Source: Bacillus sp. PK3_68 (GTDB lineage Bacteria; Bacillota; Bacilli; Bacillales; Domibacillaceae). From it: DNA of 64,000 nt. Within the stretch, counting starts at the first letter, position 1. Each line of letters opens with the position of its first letter. Of the stretch, positions 45,628-54,374 are shown piece after piece. A program made the translations under genes and the position numbers. The notes below the pieces were generated by a model. The model was not told the DNA's origin. It saw only the letters and a program-made list of their open reading frames with translations, and did no database searches. Location: assembly GCF_003600835.1 (NCBI RefSeq), contig NZ_NQYC01000001.1, positions 1-64,000 on the forward strand. Direction: 5' to 3'.

Positions 45628-48600
45628 ATGAAAAAACGAAATACATGGCTAGCTGTCCTCTGCTTTATCGTCGTTTTGATAGGGCTTCGTTTGTCCTGGC
45701 TTTATATCTATAATGACCCTAGTATGCCAAAGGCAGAAAAAGGAATAATAGATGCGGCAAAAGTAGACCTATCAAAAAAACCTATGCAGTTAAAGGGAGA
45801 GTGGCTTTTTTATCCAGAGCAGTTGCTCGCACCTGATAGTTTGTCAGAGCAAAAGAAAAAAGCTGTACAGGTCCCGATTCCCTCTGATTGGAAAGAATGG
45901 ATTCAGGACAAGCAGAAACATCCATACGGGTATGGCACCTTTCAATTGTCAATTTTAACGGATCAAAATAAGCAGGAAACATACAGAATTCGATTTATGG
46001 GCATCCAATCTGCTGCTCGTATTTTTGTGAACGGTCAGTTAATAAAAGAAATGGGCAATCTCGGTACAAATAGAGTGAGCTCCCATCCAGAAAACAGCTC
46101 TTTTTCTGTGAATGTCAAGCCGAAAAACAGCAAGATTGATCTAGTGGTTCAAGTATCTAATTTTCACTATCTACGGTCAGGCGGCATTTCACGCCCAGTG
46201 TATTTCGGGACAACAGAGGCTGTCAGACATCATGAGCAAATCTCTATGTCTATGCAGCTGATCACTGCAGCTGTTCTTTTTTTTCATGGAATTTACTTAG
46301 TTATTCTATACATGTTCGTTTTTAAGAAGAAAAATTTGCTTTTGCTTGCAACAGCTGTATTTTGCATGTGTTTTTCCATACTAATTGATGATGATCAACT
46401 GCTCCGATTTGCTATTCCAATGGATATTGCTTTTGAAGCAAGATTAAAACTTGCGTATCTATTGTATTTTGGCGCGGTCGTTTGCAGTTTTAGTTTCTTG
46501 AAAACACTGGTACCGGATCAGTTCAATAGAACCTTCCGTTTGTTTCAGTTATTTACAGCTATTTATCTTATTGCTTTGATTATTTTTCCCTATCAGGAGT
46601 TTTATTATTTCAGATCGGTTATTTATAGTTTTATTACTCTTGGACTCGCGTTTCTTGTTCCAGTTCTTTTCTATAAAGTAGCTTCTCGCAAGGAACCGTA
46701 CACGATTTATCTTGTTTTTACCGTGGTGGCTGTTTCGTCCAGTGCATTAGGGGGAGCGGTAAAACAATTTTTTAAGGGGATCGCTGTACCATTCTATCCG
46801 TTTGATTTACTAATTGGCACTGTTTGTTTTGCTCTCTTTTGGTTTAAGAGATTTTATTATACAGCTGAAGAAAAAACACAATTGAATGCAAAATTGCAAC
46901 GTGCAGATAAAATGAAAGATGATTTTCTGGCGAATACTTCTCATGAGCTGCGCAACCCGCTTCATGCGATGATCAATATTGCTCAGTCACTATTAAGTGA
47001 CCCGCTGTCTGAGGAAACGAAAAGGCAGGTGCAGATGATAGAGTCAGTTGCCCGAAAAATGTCCTATACGTTACAGGACTTAACAGATATCTCAGCGCTG
47101 AAAGAAGGCCATGTTCCTTTATCCAAGCAGCCAGTCGATCTTTACAGTATTGTTGAGTATGTGTTTGACCTGTTGGCATTTTCAAAAGAGGGGAAGCATG
47201 TGGTATTTACCAACGATGTGCCAAAGGCTTTTCCATTGGTGGTTGCAGATGAGAATAGAATGGCACAAGTTATGTTCAACCTTATTCAAAATGCGTTGAA
47301 ATTTACTGAAGAAGGGATGATTTCTGTCTCTGCATTGGAGAAGGAGGGACAGGCAGTGATCTCTGTTCAAGATACTGGAATAGGGATGGACGAAGAAACA
47401 CAAAAACGGATTTTCCAGCCATATGAACAGGCTGATTCGAGCATGACTGCTGCAGGAGGCGGCATGGGGCTGGGCTTAAGTATTTGTGCGCAGCTAGTTG
47501 AGCTGCACGGAGGAACACTGTTTGTGATCTCTTCTCCAGGAGAAGGGTCCACTTTTACCTTTTCTCTTCCGATTAGCAGGAAAAAAAGAGAGCGGATCGA
47601 GGAACCATTAAAGCAAGACAAACTGCCTGATTTGGTGGCGGCATCATTTGCTCGAGAAGAAACTGAGTCGATTCTGGTGATTGATGATGACCCAATTAAC
47701 CTCTCTGTATTAAAGAGAATATTGGCACAAGCCGGCTATGTGGTGACAACTTGCTTAAATGGAGAAGAGGCGCTCTCACACCTGCATGATCAAAGATGGA
47801 GTTTAATCATCTCGGATGTCATGATGCCTCGAATGTCAGGCTATGAATTAACCTCTCAAGTAAGGAAAAAGTTCTCGATGTCAGAGCTTCCGATTCTACT
47901 ATTGACAGCACGGGGGAAAACGGAAGATATCGAAGCCGGCTTTCAGGCAGGAGCAAATGATTATATTTTAAAACCGGTGGAGAAGGCGGAGCTCATGGCA
48001 AGGGTTTCAGCGCTTCTTCAGTTAAAGCAATCAATGCACAAGCAGGCTCGTACAGAGGCAGCTTTGCTTCAAGCACAGATGCAGCCTCATTTTTTATACA
48101 ACACTCTTAACACAATCGTGGCGCTGAGTGAAATTGATCATGATGAAATGGCCAAGTTATTGCATGAATTCGGGAACTATTTACAGAAGAGCTTTGACCG
48201 GGGCAACATGCAGGAAACGGTGACGATGGAATCAGAGCTGAACCTTGTCCAATCTTATCTATATATTGAGCGTCAGCGCTTCGGTGAACGTCTGTCCATT
48301 TGCTGGGAAGTAGAGGACGACAGCTTGCAGGCACTTGTTCCTCCGCTGTCCATCCAAACACTAGTGGAGAATGCGGTGAGACATGGAAGGTCTGAGCAGA
48401 CTAACCCGTTGGTTGTTTCTTTAATTGTGAAAAGAGTAGAAGATCATATACAAGTGGTCATTAAGGATAACGGTTGTGGGATGAAGAGCGAGAAAATAAA
48501 ATTGATATTAGAAGATCCTGAACAAGGAGGCATCGGTCTCTATAATACGAATAAGCGTCTTATTCAGCTGTACGGGCAAGGACTAACTATTCAAAGCGCT

Positions 48601-48672
48601 ATAGGAAAAGGAACAAAAGTGGCTTTTTCTCTTCCTATCCCATCAAGTGGAAACCACGATGCCCATCTATAA
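45628..48672 (+). CDS. hybrid sensor histidine kinase with 7TMR-DISM input and two kinase cores
   Basis: Protein of 1014 residues. Order of domains: signal or anchor helix (about 8-28), extracellular 7TMR-DISM-type sensing domain (about 45-195), seven membrane helices (about 205-415), HisKA with NTSHELRNPLHAM (His about 440), HATPase with NLIQNALKF and GMGLGLSI, receiver with DDDPIN and SDVMMPRMSG (Asp about 730), then a LytS-like kinase core QMQPHFLYNTLN (His about 820), with a second ATPase (TLVENAVRHG, GGIGLYNTNKRL). Two phosphorylatable kinase modules and a receiver in one chain are unusual. Start is ATG 45628, although no strong ribosome site precedes it; a better one is at 45564 in another frame. 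Signals to the divergent response regulator. Confidence 0.88.
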   Translation: MKKRNTWLAVLCFIVVLIGLRLSWLYIYNDPSMPKAEKGIIDAAKVDLSKKPMQLKGEWLFYPEQLLAPDSLSEQKKKAVQVPIPSDWKEWIQDKQKHPYGYGTFQLSILTDQNKQETYRIRFMGIQSAARIFVNGQLIKEMGNLGTNRVSSHPENSSFSVNVKPKNSKIDLVVQVSNFHYLRSGGISRPVYFGTTEAVRHHEQISMSMQLITAAVLFFHGIYLVILYMFVFKKKNLLLLATAVFCMCFSILIDDDQLLRFAIPMDIAFEARLKLAYLLYFGAVVCSFSFLKTLVPDQFNRTFRLFQLFTAIYLIALIIFPYQEFYYFRSVIYSFITLGLAFLVPVLFYKVASRKEPYTIYLVFTVVAVSSSALGGAVKQFFKGIAVPFYPFDLLIGTVCFALFWFKRFYYTAEEKTQLNAKLQRADKMKDDFLANTSHELRNPLHAMINIAQSLLSDPLSEETKRQVQMIESVARKMSYTLQDLTDISALKEGHVPLSKQPVDLYSIVEYVFDLLAFSKEGKHVVFTNDVPKAFPLVVADENRMAQVMFNLIQNALKFTEEGMISVSALEKEGQAVISVQDTGIGMDEETQKRIFQPYEQADSSMTAAGGGMGLGLSICAQLVELHGGTLFVISSPGEGSTFTFSLPISRKKRERIEEPLKQDKLPDLVAASFAREETESILVIDDDPINLSVLKRILAQAGYVVTTCLNGEEALSHLHDQRWSLIISDVMMPRMSGYELTSQVRKKFSMSELPILLLTARGKTEDIEAGFQAGANDYILKPVEKAELMARVSALLQLKQSMHKQARTEAALLQAQMQPHFLYNTLNTIVALSEIDHDEMAKLLHEFGNYLQKSFDRGNMQETVTMESELNLVQSYLYIERQRFGERLSICWEVEDDSLQALVPPLSIQTLVENAVRHGRSEQTNPLVVSLIVKRVEDHIQVVIKDNGCGMKSEKIKLILEDPEQGGIGLYNTNKRLIQLYGQGLTIQSAIGKGTKVAFSLPIPSSGNHDAHL

Positions 48673-48763
48673 ACGGGAAGGCTAGCTAGAATGCTTGATT
48701 CTTCTTTATTTGACCTTCGTCTCTGGATGAATCTCCCTTCAAAATTTAAACGTATCATGATTT

Positions 48764-48802
48764 CGCCCTATCGATAACATAAAATGGATAGGGCGCTTTA
48801 TC
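48764..48802 (+). terminator. terminator after the hybrid kinase gene
   Basis: The stem CGCCCTATC (48764-48772) pairs with GATAGGGCG (48787-48795) and is followed by CTTTATCT, a weak T-tract. Confidence 0.6.
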
Positions 48803-48933
48803 TATGACTGGTTAAGCGAACCTCATTTTACTAAATTATTTTTTCGCTCGTGAAGAGAAGAGACATCAAACATATGAGACAGCTAATTTTTAGTAAAGAA
48901 GAGCGCTTTAAATATCTATGAAAGGCAACAGGT

Positions 48934-48954
48934 TTTTAGACAGCCTGTCTAAAA
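48934..48954. promoter_or_regulatory. perfect inverted repeat upstream of pgcA
   Basis: TTTTAGACA-GCC-TGTCTAAAA resembles operators of TetR-family repressors in form. It lies about 190 bp before the pgcA start codon. No such regulator gene is in the window. Confidence 0.45.
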
Positions 48955-49143
48955 GAGGGGGATAGGGAAAGTAAAAGAGACGTAATAAGAGAGAGTCAAA
49001 AAGCGTGTTAGGAAGTCCTGGATTTCATTATTTGAATTTTATAAAATTAAGCTTGTTACTTGCTTGGAAAGAAATAGCTATCTTATAGTCTGGCGAATGG
49101 TGGGAAGGCATTTACTCTGTAAAAAGCAAGGGGAGAAGAAAGT

Positions 49144-50877
49144 ATGCATTGGAAAGTTAAGTTAGACCAATGGATGAGCTACATCCAATTGGATGATACG
49201 TTAAAAAGTCAACTACAGGTCATTCAAGAAGATGAAAAATTACTTGAGGACAGTTTTTATAAAGAACTAGAGTTTGGAACAGGCGGTATGCGTGGTGAGA
49301 TGGGGCCGGGAACGAATCGAATGAACATTTACACTGTCCGAAAAGCAGCAGAAGGCTTGGCGCAATATGTGTTGAGTCAGGGAAAAGAAGCTGTGCTTCG
49401 CGGAGTAGTTATCGCTTACGATTCTCGGCACTTGTCAGCTGAATTTGCCCTGGAGACTGCAAAAACAATGGGCAGGCATGGTATTCGGACATATATGTTC
49501 GGAGAATTGCATCCCACACCTCTATTGTCATTCGCAGTAAGGTACTTACATGCTTATGCTGGCGTAATGATTACAGCGAGCCATAATCCACCAGAGTACA
49601 ATGGGTTGAAAATATATGCTGAAGATGGCAGTCAAATATCGCCGGCGATGGCTGATGAAATTATTGACTATGTGAAGAAGGCAGGAAGCGAACTGACCGT
49701 TGAAACAGCTTCTGAACAAGAGCTAATAGAAAAGGACCTGCTTACTTATATAGGCCATTCAATCGATCAGGCTTATATTCGTGCGTTAAATTCGATTAGG
49801 TATAATCAGGCAGAAACTAATAAGGAGGTATCAATTGTTTTTACACCGTTACACGGAGCGGGTAATAAGCCGGTCAGAGCGGCGTTGCAGGCGTTTGGTT
49901 TTGAAAATGTAAGGATCGTAAAAGAGCAAGAGCTGCCCCACCCGGATTTTCCAACCGTCGTCTCTCCTAATCCTGAAGAGCATGAGGCGTTTAAAATGGC
50001 CATTTGCTACGGGGAAGAAAGAAATGCTGATATTTTAATAGGAACAGATCCTGACGCCGATCGTCTCGGAGTAGCCGTAAAAAGCCGCGAGGGAAAATAT
50101 ATCGTTCTAACGGGCAATCAAATAGGTGCGCTAATGCTGCATTACCTGCTTGCACAGAAAAAGCGGAGCGGTACGCTGCCTGAAAATGGGGTGATAATGA
50201 AAACAATTGTTACCTCTGAGATTGGTAGGGAAATTGCGGCTGCTTTTGGCATTTTAACAGTGGATACGCTGACGGGATTCAAATTTATTGGTGAAAAGAT
50301 GAAAGAATTTGAGCAGTCTGGAGAGCACACATTTTTATTCGGATATGAAGAAAGCTACGGCTATCTAATTGGGGATTTTGTACGCGATAAAGATGCAGTG
50401 CAAGCGGCAGTATGTATAGCAGAAGTGGCGGCTGATTATAAAAGGAAGGGCAAGTCATTGTATGAAGGATTAATGGAGCTCTTTGAAACATATGGGTTCT
50501 ATCAAGAGTCACTTCGCTCACTGACGCTGAAAGGAAAAGAGGGAGCAGAGAAAATTGCTGCGATTATGGAGAAGTTTCGGACGGAGCCGCTAGAGGAACT
50601 CAACGGGATAGCAGTCATTGAACTAGCGGACTATCAAACAGGGGAGTACATAAATAAGAAAACAGGTTTAATAAGGCCAACTGGTTTACCAAAATCAAAT
50701 GTGCTGAAACTTAAATTGGCAGACCATTCATGGGTGTGCATACGGCCTTCAGGCACTGAGCCGAAGGTGAAAATCTATTTTGGCGTTAAAGGCAAGTCGA
50801 TACCTGATAGCCAAGAAAAGCTGGCAGGTATCGAGAAAGAAATGATGAGTATCCTTCATCATTTAGTAAGAGTATAG
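49144..50877 (+). CDS. pgcA: alpha-phosphoglucomutase
   Basis: Phosphoglucomutase/phosphomannomutase of 577 residues, interconverting glucose-6-phosphate and glucose-1-phosphate and so feeding UDP-glucose. The active-site phosphoserine loop is TASHNPPEYNGLK (Ser about 146), the magnesium loop is DPDADRLGV (about 302), the sugar-binding loop is GYEESYGYLIGDFVRDKDA, and the C-terminal phosphate-binding loop is RPSGTEPKVKIYF. ATG 49144 follows AAGGGGAG. It is transcribed toward the EPS genes and has its own terminator, so it is a neighbour rather than part of the operon. Supplies precursors for the polysaccharide. Confidence 0.93.
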   Translation: MHWKVKLDQWMSYIQLDDTLKSQLQVIQEDEKLLEDSFYKELEFGTGGMRGEMGPGTNRMNIYTVRKAAEGLAQYVLSQGKEAVLRGVVIAYDSRHLSAEFALETAKTMGRHGIRTYMFGELHPTPLLSFAVRYLHAYAGVMITASHNPPEYNGLKIYAEDGSQISPAMADEIIDYVKKAGSELTVETASEQELIEKDLLTYIGHSIDQAYIRALNSIRYNQAETNKEVSIVFTPLHGAGNKPVRAALQAFGFENVRIVKEQELPHPDFPTVVSPNPEEHEAFKMAICYGEERNADILIGTDPDADRLGVAVKSREGKYIVLTGNQIGALMLHYLLAQKKRSGTLPENGVIMKTIVTSEIGREIAAAFGILTVDTLTGFKFIGEKMKEFEQSGEHTFLFGYEESYGYLIGDFVRDKDAVQAAVCIAEVAADYKRKGKSLYEGLMELFETYGFYQESLRSLTLKGKEGAEKIAAIMEKFRTEPLEELNGIAVIELADYQTGEYINKKTGLIRPTGLPKSNVLKLKLADHSWVCIRPSGTEPKVKIYFGVKGKSIPDSQEKLAGIEKEMMSILHHLVRV

Positions 50878-50920
50878 AGAACTGAAAACGGCAAAGACTA
50901 GTATATAAAGCAGAGTAACC

Positions 50921-50956
50921 GCCAGCACCTTTATGGAGTGCTGGCTTATTTTTTTA
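50921..50956 (+). terminator. Rho-independent terminator after pgcA
   Basis: The 8-bp GC-rich stem GCCAGCAC/GTGCTGGC (50921-50928 with 50938-50945) is followed by a T-rich run. Confidence 0.88.
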
Positions 50957-51168
50957 GAAAAGCAAAGGGAGATGAATTCATGTTATATCTTGTCCTTGTA
51001 GATACAGCAATGATTTGCCAATTAAAATAAGCAGCTCATTGGGAACAAGCCTTCTGTTAGCTACAAAGGGCAACGAAAATAGCTTGTAAAGTGCACCAAT
51101 ATAGACCGGATGAAATAAAATAAATAGACAGACAGTGTTTAGTCCTGAAAAAGGATGGAGGAACGAAA

Positions 51169-52017
51169 TTGGTGCAAATAGAGAAAATATATTCGGAAGA
51201 TTTTAAAGGAGCTAACCACTCCTTGCAAATACAAAATGCGATTGAATTTGCCAGGCAAAACAATACAAAAACTGTCCTGCTTGCAGATAAGTCTTACAAC
51301 ATCACTGCTCCTATAATCGTTAGAGAAGGAGTAAGACTGGAATTTGGGCATGGAACAACCTTCGTCGTTTATGGAAACTTTCCAGTAATAGAGTTGGAGA
51401 GAAACGCCGTGCTTACAGGAGCATACATTGCTATTGACGATGCAGCTTTTAATTCGGACGTGATTCGTTTAGATGGTAAACACAAATATTATAATGTCTG
51501 GAATCGGACTAAAATTGAAGAATTAAATGTAATTAACTGGTCGGGTAGCCATAAAGGAACAGGAATATCCTTATTTTCAGGCGGCAGTGGACATGAAATT
51601 TCTTATGTTAATTTTGAAAATGTGAAAATAGCGGGCATGGCTACTGGTATGAAATTGAAAGCGCAAAAGCCGGCAACGGGCATGGCCTGGGTAAATGCTA
51701 ACCGGTTTACCAATGCCTCATTGGATGATTGTGTGACCATGATCCACATGGAGAGCGGATTAACCGTCCCTAATGAGTGCAGTGGCAACCAATGGACAAA
51801 TTTGCAAATACAGCCTTCAACAGCTACCCAAAAGATTGCAAGAATTACTGGACAGTATAATAGACTTGAAGGAATGGTGTGGGATTTAGCCTCTATTCCC
51901 CATAAAAATCCGATTATAGACTTGACTGCCGCATCAGACGCAACGGATATTCTTATCCCGTCGATCCCGCTAAACCGGATTAGCGATAATGGCACAAATA
52001 ATAAAATTGGCAGATAA
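51169..52017 (+). CDS. beta-helix (pectate-lyase-fold) protein, copy 1
   Basis: Protein of 282 residues that looks like a right-handed parallel beta-helix of the pectate lyase superfamily. The start resembles an Asp/Asn-rich N-terminal cap (NAIEFARQNNTKTVLLADKSYNI), followed by short-strand repeats and VNANRFTNASLDDCVTMI and PNECSGNQWTNLQI blocks. It has no signal peptide or anchor, in contrast to the paralogue at 62777, which starts with a membrane helix. Start is TTG 51169 after GGAGG. Probably modifies or binds the EPS, or is a trimmed duplicate; enzymatic residues cannot be assigned. Confidence 0.75.
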   Translation: MVQIEKIYSEDFKGANHSLQIQNAIEFARQNNTKTVLLADKSYNITAPIIVREGVRLEFGHGTTFVVYGNFPVIELERNAVLTGAYIAIDDAAFNSDVIRLDGKHKYYNVWNRTKIEELNVINWSGSHKGTGISLFSGGSGHEISYVNFENVKIAGMATGMKLKAQKPATGMAWVNANRFTNASLDDCVTMIHMESGLTVPNECSGNQWTNLQIQPSTATQKIARITGQYNRLEGMVWDLASIPHKNPIIDLTAASDATDILIPSIPLNRISDNGTNNKIGR

Positions 52018-52080
52018 AGAGCAAGTGGGTCGTCAGTGTAAGAAGCTGATCAGAAAAATATAAGAACGTCATGAGATGAT

Positions 52081-52120
52081 AAGGAAACTAGAAAGAAGGA
52101 ATGTAGTTTCCTTCTTTTTA
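52081..52120 (+). terminator. Rho-independent terminator after beta-helix copy 1
   Basis: The perfect 10-bp stem AAGGAAACTA/TAGTTTCCTT (52081-52090 with 52104-52113) is followed by CTTTTTA. Confidence 0.85.
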
Positions 52121-52159
52121 TGTCGTTTCATCAATTTTCCAGCTAGCTAACTGTCTGTA

Positions 52160-52402
52160 TTAACAGCCTTTTCTACTGAGGGCTGGTTGCTTTTTTCTCC
52201 GAAGCGGTTCAGATGCAATTAAATCATCTAGAGTGGTTTCAAGAGCCAAGGCAATTTGGGAAAGAATGCGCAGGGACGGATTGGTCATGGCTTTACTCTC
52301 CAACGTTGATAAATAGGATTTTGAAATATGAGCTTCATTAGCAAGTTTTGTCAGTGAATATCCTTTTTCCTCACGCAATTGTTTAATACGCCTACCTATC
52401 AT
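52160..52402 (-). CDS. SinR-like HTH repressor without SinI-binding tail
   Basis: XRE-family helix-turn-helix protein of 80 residues. The N-terminal domain is very close to B. subtilis SinR (MIGRRIKQLREEKGYSLTKLA, ISKSYLSTLES, TNPSLRIL). After the DNA-binding domain it ends in a short basic tail (PLRRKKQPALSRKGC) and lacks the C-terminal helical hook through which SinR binds SinI. ATG 52402 follows AAGGAG; the longer frame to 52444 starts inside the promoter. It is divergent from the EPS operon whose promoter carries SinR-type palindromes, so it probably represses that operon and perhaps itself, independently of SinI. Confidence 0.85.
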   Translation of the reverse strand: MIGRRIKQLREEKGYSLTKLANEAHISKSYLSTLESKAMTNPSLRILSQIALALETTLDDLIASEPLRRKKQPALSRKGC

Positions 52403-52489
52403 GTTAGAATTCTCCTTTTTTGGTTTTTGTTCATTATAACGCATAATTGAATATTTTTAGGTTATTTTTTCGCCTAAAATTAAAAAAAT

Positions 52490-52505
52490 GTTCTTTATAA
52501 AGAAT
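52490..52505. promoter_or_regulatory. SinR-type palindrome 1, between the SinR-like gene and the EPS operon
   Basis: GTTCTTT-AT-AAAGAAT is a 7-2-7 inverted repeat of the SinR heptamer GTTCTYT with one mismatch in the outermost base. It lies upstream of the predicted operon promoter and 88 bp from the SinR-like start codon. Confidence 0.7.
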
Positions 52506-52524
52506 AAACAGGTCTAATTACCTA

Positions 52525-52553
52525 TTATTTATTGCGGAGGCACATGGTATACT
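52525..52553 (+). promoter_or_regulatory. predicted EPS operon promoter
   Basis: An extended -10, TGGTATACT (52545-52553), is 17 bp from a weak TTATTT -35 (52525-52530). SinR-type palindromes flank it at 52490 and 52567, the second one covering the likely start site region. Confidence 0.5.
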
Positions 52554-52566
52554 CACATCAAGGTTG

Positions 52567-52582
52567 TTCTCTAAAAAGAACA
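52567..52582. promoter_or_regulatory. SinR-type palindrome 2, downstream of the EPS promoter
   Basis: GTTCTCT-AA-AAAGAAC is a 7-2-7 inverted repeat of the SinR heptamer GTTCTYT, with both half sites matching. Starts 14 bp after the -10 element, well placed to block transcription. Confidence 0.75.
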
Positions 52583-52652
52583 AACGGGTGAAAAGATAGT
52601 CAGATATCCCAATTAAAGGTTTATTATCTATCGATGGGAGAGGAAGAAGAGA

Positions 52653-53582
52653 ATGAGAGTGTTAGTTACAGGCGGAGCTGGATTTATTGGTTCACATATT
52701 ACAGAGGAATTACTGGCGCAAGATCACCAAGTAGCAGTGGTTGACAATCTTTCCTCTGGGAAGAGAGAGCAAGTCCCTGCAGCAGCTGTATTTTATGAAG
52801 GAGACGTTAGAAAAAAAGAATTAGAGGAATTTTACTCGGATTTTCAGCCAGACTGTGTCATTCATTTAGCTGCACAGGTCTCAGTTGCTAAGTCTTTTCT
52901 AGAGCCGCTCAACGATATTGAAGAAAATATTGTTGGTACTGTGAATATGCTTGAAACGTGCGTAAAGTATGGCGTAAAAAAAGTGATTTTTTCTTCCACT
53001 GCTGCTTTATACGGCAATCCTGATTACTTGCCGGTTGATGAACGCCATCAGGTGAATCCCCTCTCTTTTTATGGATTATCAAAAAAGCATGCGGAGGCCT
53101 ACATAAGGTTGTTTTCAGAGCTGCATGGATTAACGTATACGATTTTGCGTTATGCCAATGTATATGGCATGAGACAGAGTGCCAATGGAGAGGCAGGAGT
53201 GATCTCTATTTTTATTGAAAAACTTTTAAACAGCCAGCCGCTGACTGTGCTCGGAGACGGAAACCAGACGAGAGATTTTATTTTTGTTAAAGACGTGGCC
53301 AAAGCCAATGTCGCTGCGCTCACTCATGGTGAAAATGAGATTATCAACATCAGCACAGGAAAGCAAACATCAGTATTAGATATGGTAAAAGAAATGAATG
53401 AAATCGCTGGGAATGTTTCTTCTCTTATTTTTAGTGAAGAACGGACAGGAGATATTAAGGCGAGTTGTTTAACAAATAAAAAAGCAGAAACTGTGCTTGG
53501 GTGGAAGCCGGCTTATTCATTGGCAGAAGGGTTAAAAGAAACGATTTATTATTACCAGAAAGAGATGGTCATACAGAGCTGA
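52653..53582 (+). CDS. NAD-dependent sugar epimerase (GalE-like)
   Basis: Extended short-chain dehydrogenase/reductase of 309 residues, first gene of the EPS operon. It has the NAD-binding glycine motif GGAGFIGSHI (about 7-16), HLAAQ (about 71) and the catalytic YxxxK in YGLSKKHA (about 139-146), preceded by SSTAALYG with the catalytic Ser/Thr. Most likely a UDP-glucose 4-epimerase producing UDP-galactose (or the N-acetyl forms). ATG 52653 follows GGAGAGGAAG. The C-terminal part continues to about 305 as usual. Confidence 0.88.
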   Translation: MRVLVTGGAGFIGSHITEELLAQDHQVAVVDNLSSGKREQVPAAAVFYEGDVRKKELEEFYSDFQPDCVIHLAAQVSVAKSFLEPLNDIEENIVGTVNMLETCVKYGVKKVIFSSTAALYGNPDYLPVDERHQVNPLSFYGLSKKHAEAYIRLFSELHGLTYTILRYANVYGMRQSANGEAGVISIFIEKLLNSQPLTVLGDGNQTRDFIFVKDVAKANVAALTHGENEIINISTGKQTSVLDMVKEMNEIAGNVSSLIFSEERTGDIKASCLTNKKAETVLGWKPAYSLAEGLKETIYYYQKEMVIQS

Positions 53583-53603
53583 CGGAAGGAAGGAGAAGCT
53601 GTT

Positions 53604-54374
53604 ATGCAGGAGGATATGACTATAAAGGGGTTTTTAAATTTAATCAAGAAAAGAATGATTTTGATCAGTGTAACTGCAGTGATCGTAGTAGTAGTCACTG
53701 GTTGGGCTGTCTTTTATATTTTTGAACCGACGTATGAAGCAAGTGAATATATTTTGATTGGTAATCTGCAAAATACAAATACAGAAAATTCTTATGAGGA
53801 AACACAAAAAATTCCACAAATGCTAGCGTCCTCTGTGGACTTTATAAAAAGTCCGATTGTTTTAAGCGCAGTAAAAGAAGAGCTTGATTTGAGAGGAACC
53901 TCATTAGAGGAAAAGCTGTTTATTGAAAACAATAAAGATTCTCAAATCGTTACTATAACGGTAAAAGACCGGGATGAAAAACTGGCACGAAATATTGCCA
54001 AAACTACAGCAGTCATATCACTTGAGAAAATGAACACGCTTCTCAAGTTCAACCAAGTGAAAATTTTGGAAAAAAACGATGGGATTATCAAGAAAAATAA
54101 TGAAGTAGCAGCCCTGGCGATTGCCCTTATAACTGGACTATTATCGGGGATTGGTCTAGCTGTTATTCGTGAGCAATTGGATGACTCAGTGAAAAAAGAA
54201 GACGACGTGGAGAATTTACTTGGCATGCCGCTGTTAGGGAAGTTTGATAGCAAGATAGAATTCCGGAAAAGCAGCAAAGAAAAACGCCCTTACGAAGAAT
54301 ATGATCCAGAGAGGAGGCAATTGGTTGCTAAAGAGAAGGAAAAACAGGTGGATCAGGCGACTTCCATCTCCTGA
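53604..54374 (+). CDS. Wzz/CapA-type chain-length regulator (YveK/EpsA-like)
   Basis: Polysaccharide co-polymerase of 256 residues that controls EPS chain length and recruits its kinase partner. Two membrane helices (about 19-40 VTAVIVVVVTGWAVFYIF and about 170-190 VAALAIALITGLLSGIGLAVI) flank an extracellular domain; the short cytoplasmic tail has REQLDDSVKKEDDVENLLGMPLLG, the typical post-helix sequence. ATG 53604 follows AAGGAG. Its end overlaps the start of the kinase-like gene by 50 bp, indicating coupling. Confidence 0.85.
   Translation: MQEDMTIKGFLNLIKKRMILISVTAVIVVVVTGWAVFYIFEPTYEASEYILIGNLQNTNTENSYEETQKIPQMLASSVDFIKSPIVLSAVKEELDLRGTSLEEKLFIENNKDSQIVTITVKDRDEKLARNIAKTTAVISLEKMNTLLKFNQVKILEKNDGIIKKNNEVAALAIALITGLLSGIGLAVIREQLDDSVKKEDDVENLLGMPLLGKFDSKIEFRKSSKEKRPYEEYDPERRQLVAKEKEKQVDQATSIS

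Larger units (their letters stand above)
48673..49143. other. intergenic region with terminator and inverted repeat before pgcA
   Basis: Contains the kinase-gene terminator (48764-48802) and a perfect 9-3-9 inverted repeat (48934-48954). AT-rich otherwise; no coding sequence seen. Confidence 0.6.

Noticed and set aside
45564-45720. Short frame with a good AAGGAGAGG site upstream of the hybrid kinase
   Set aside because: Out of phase with the kinase and without any protein-family feature. It may be a leader peptide, but a further homopolymer error could equally explain it.
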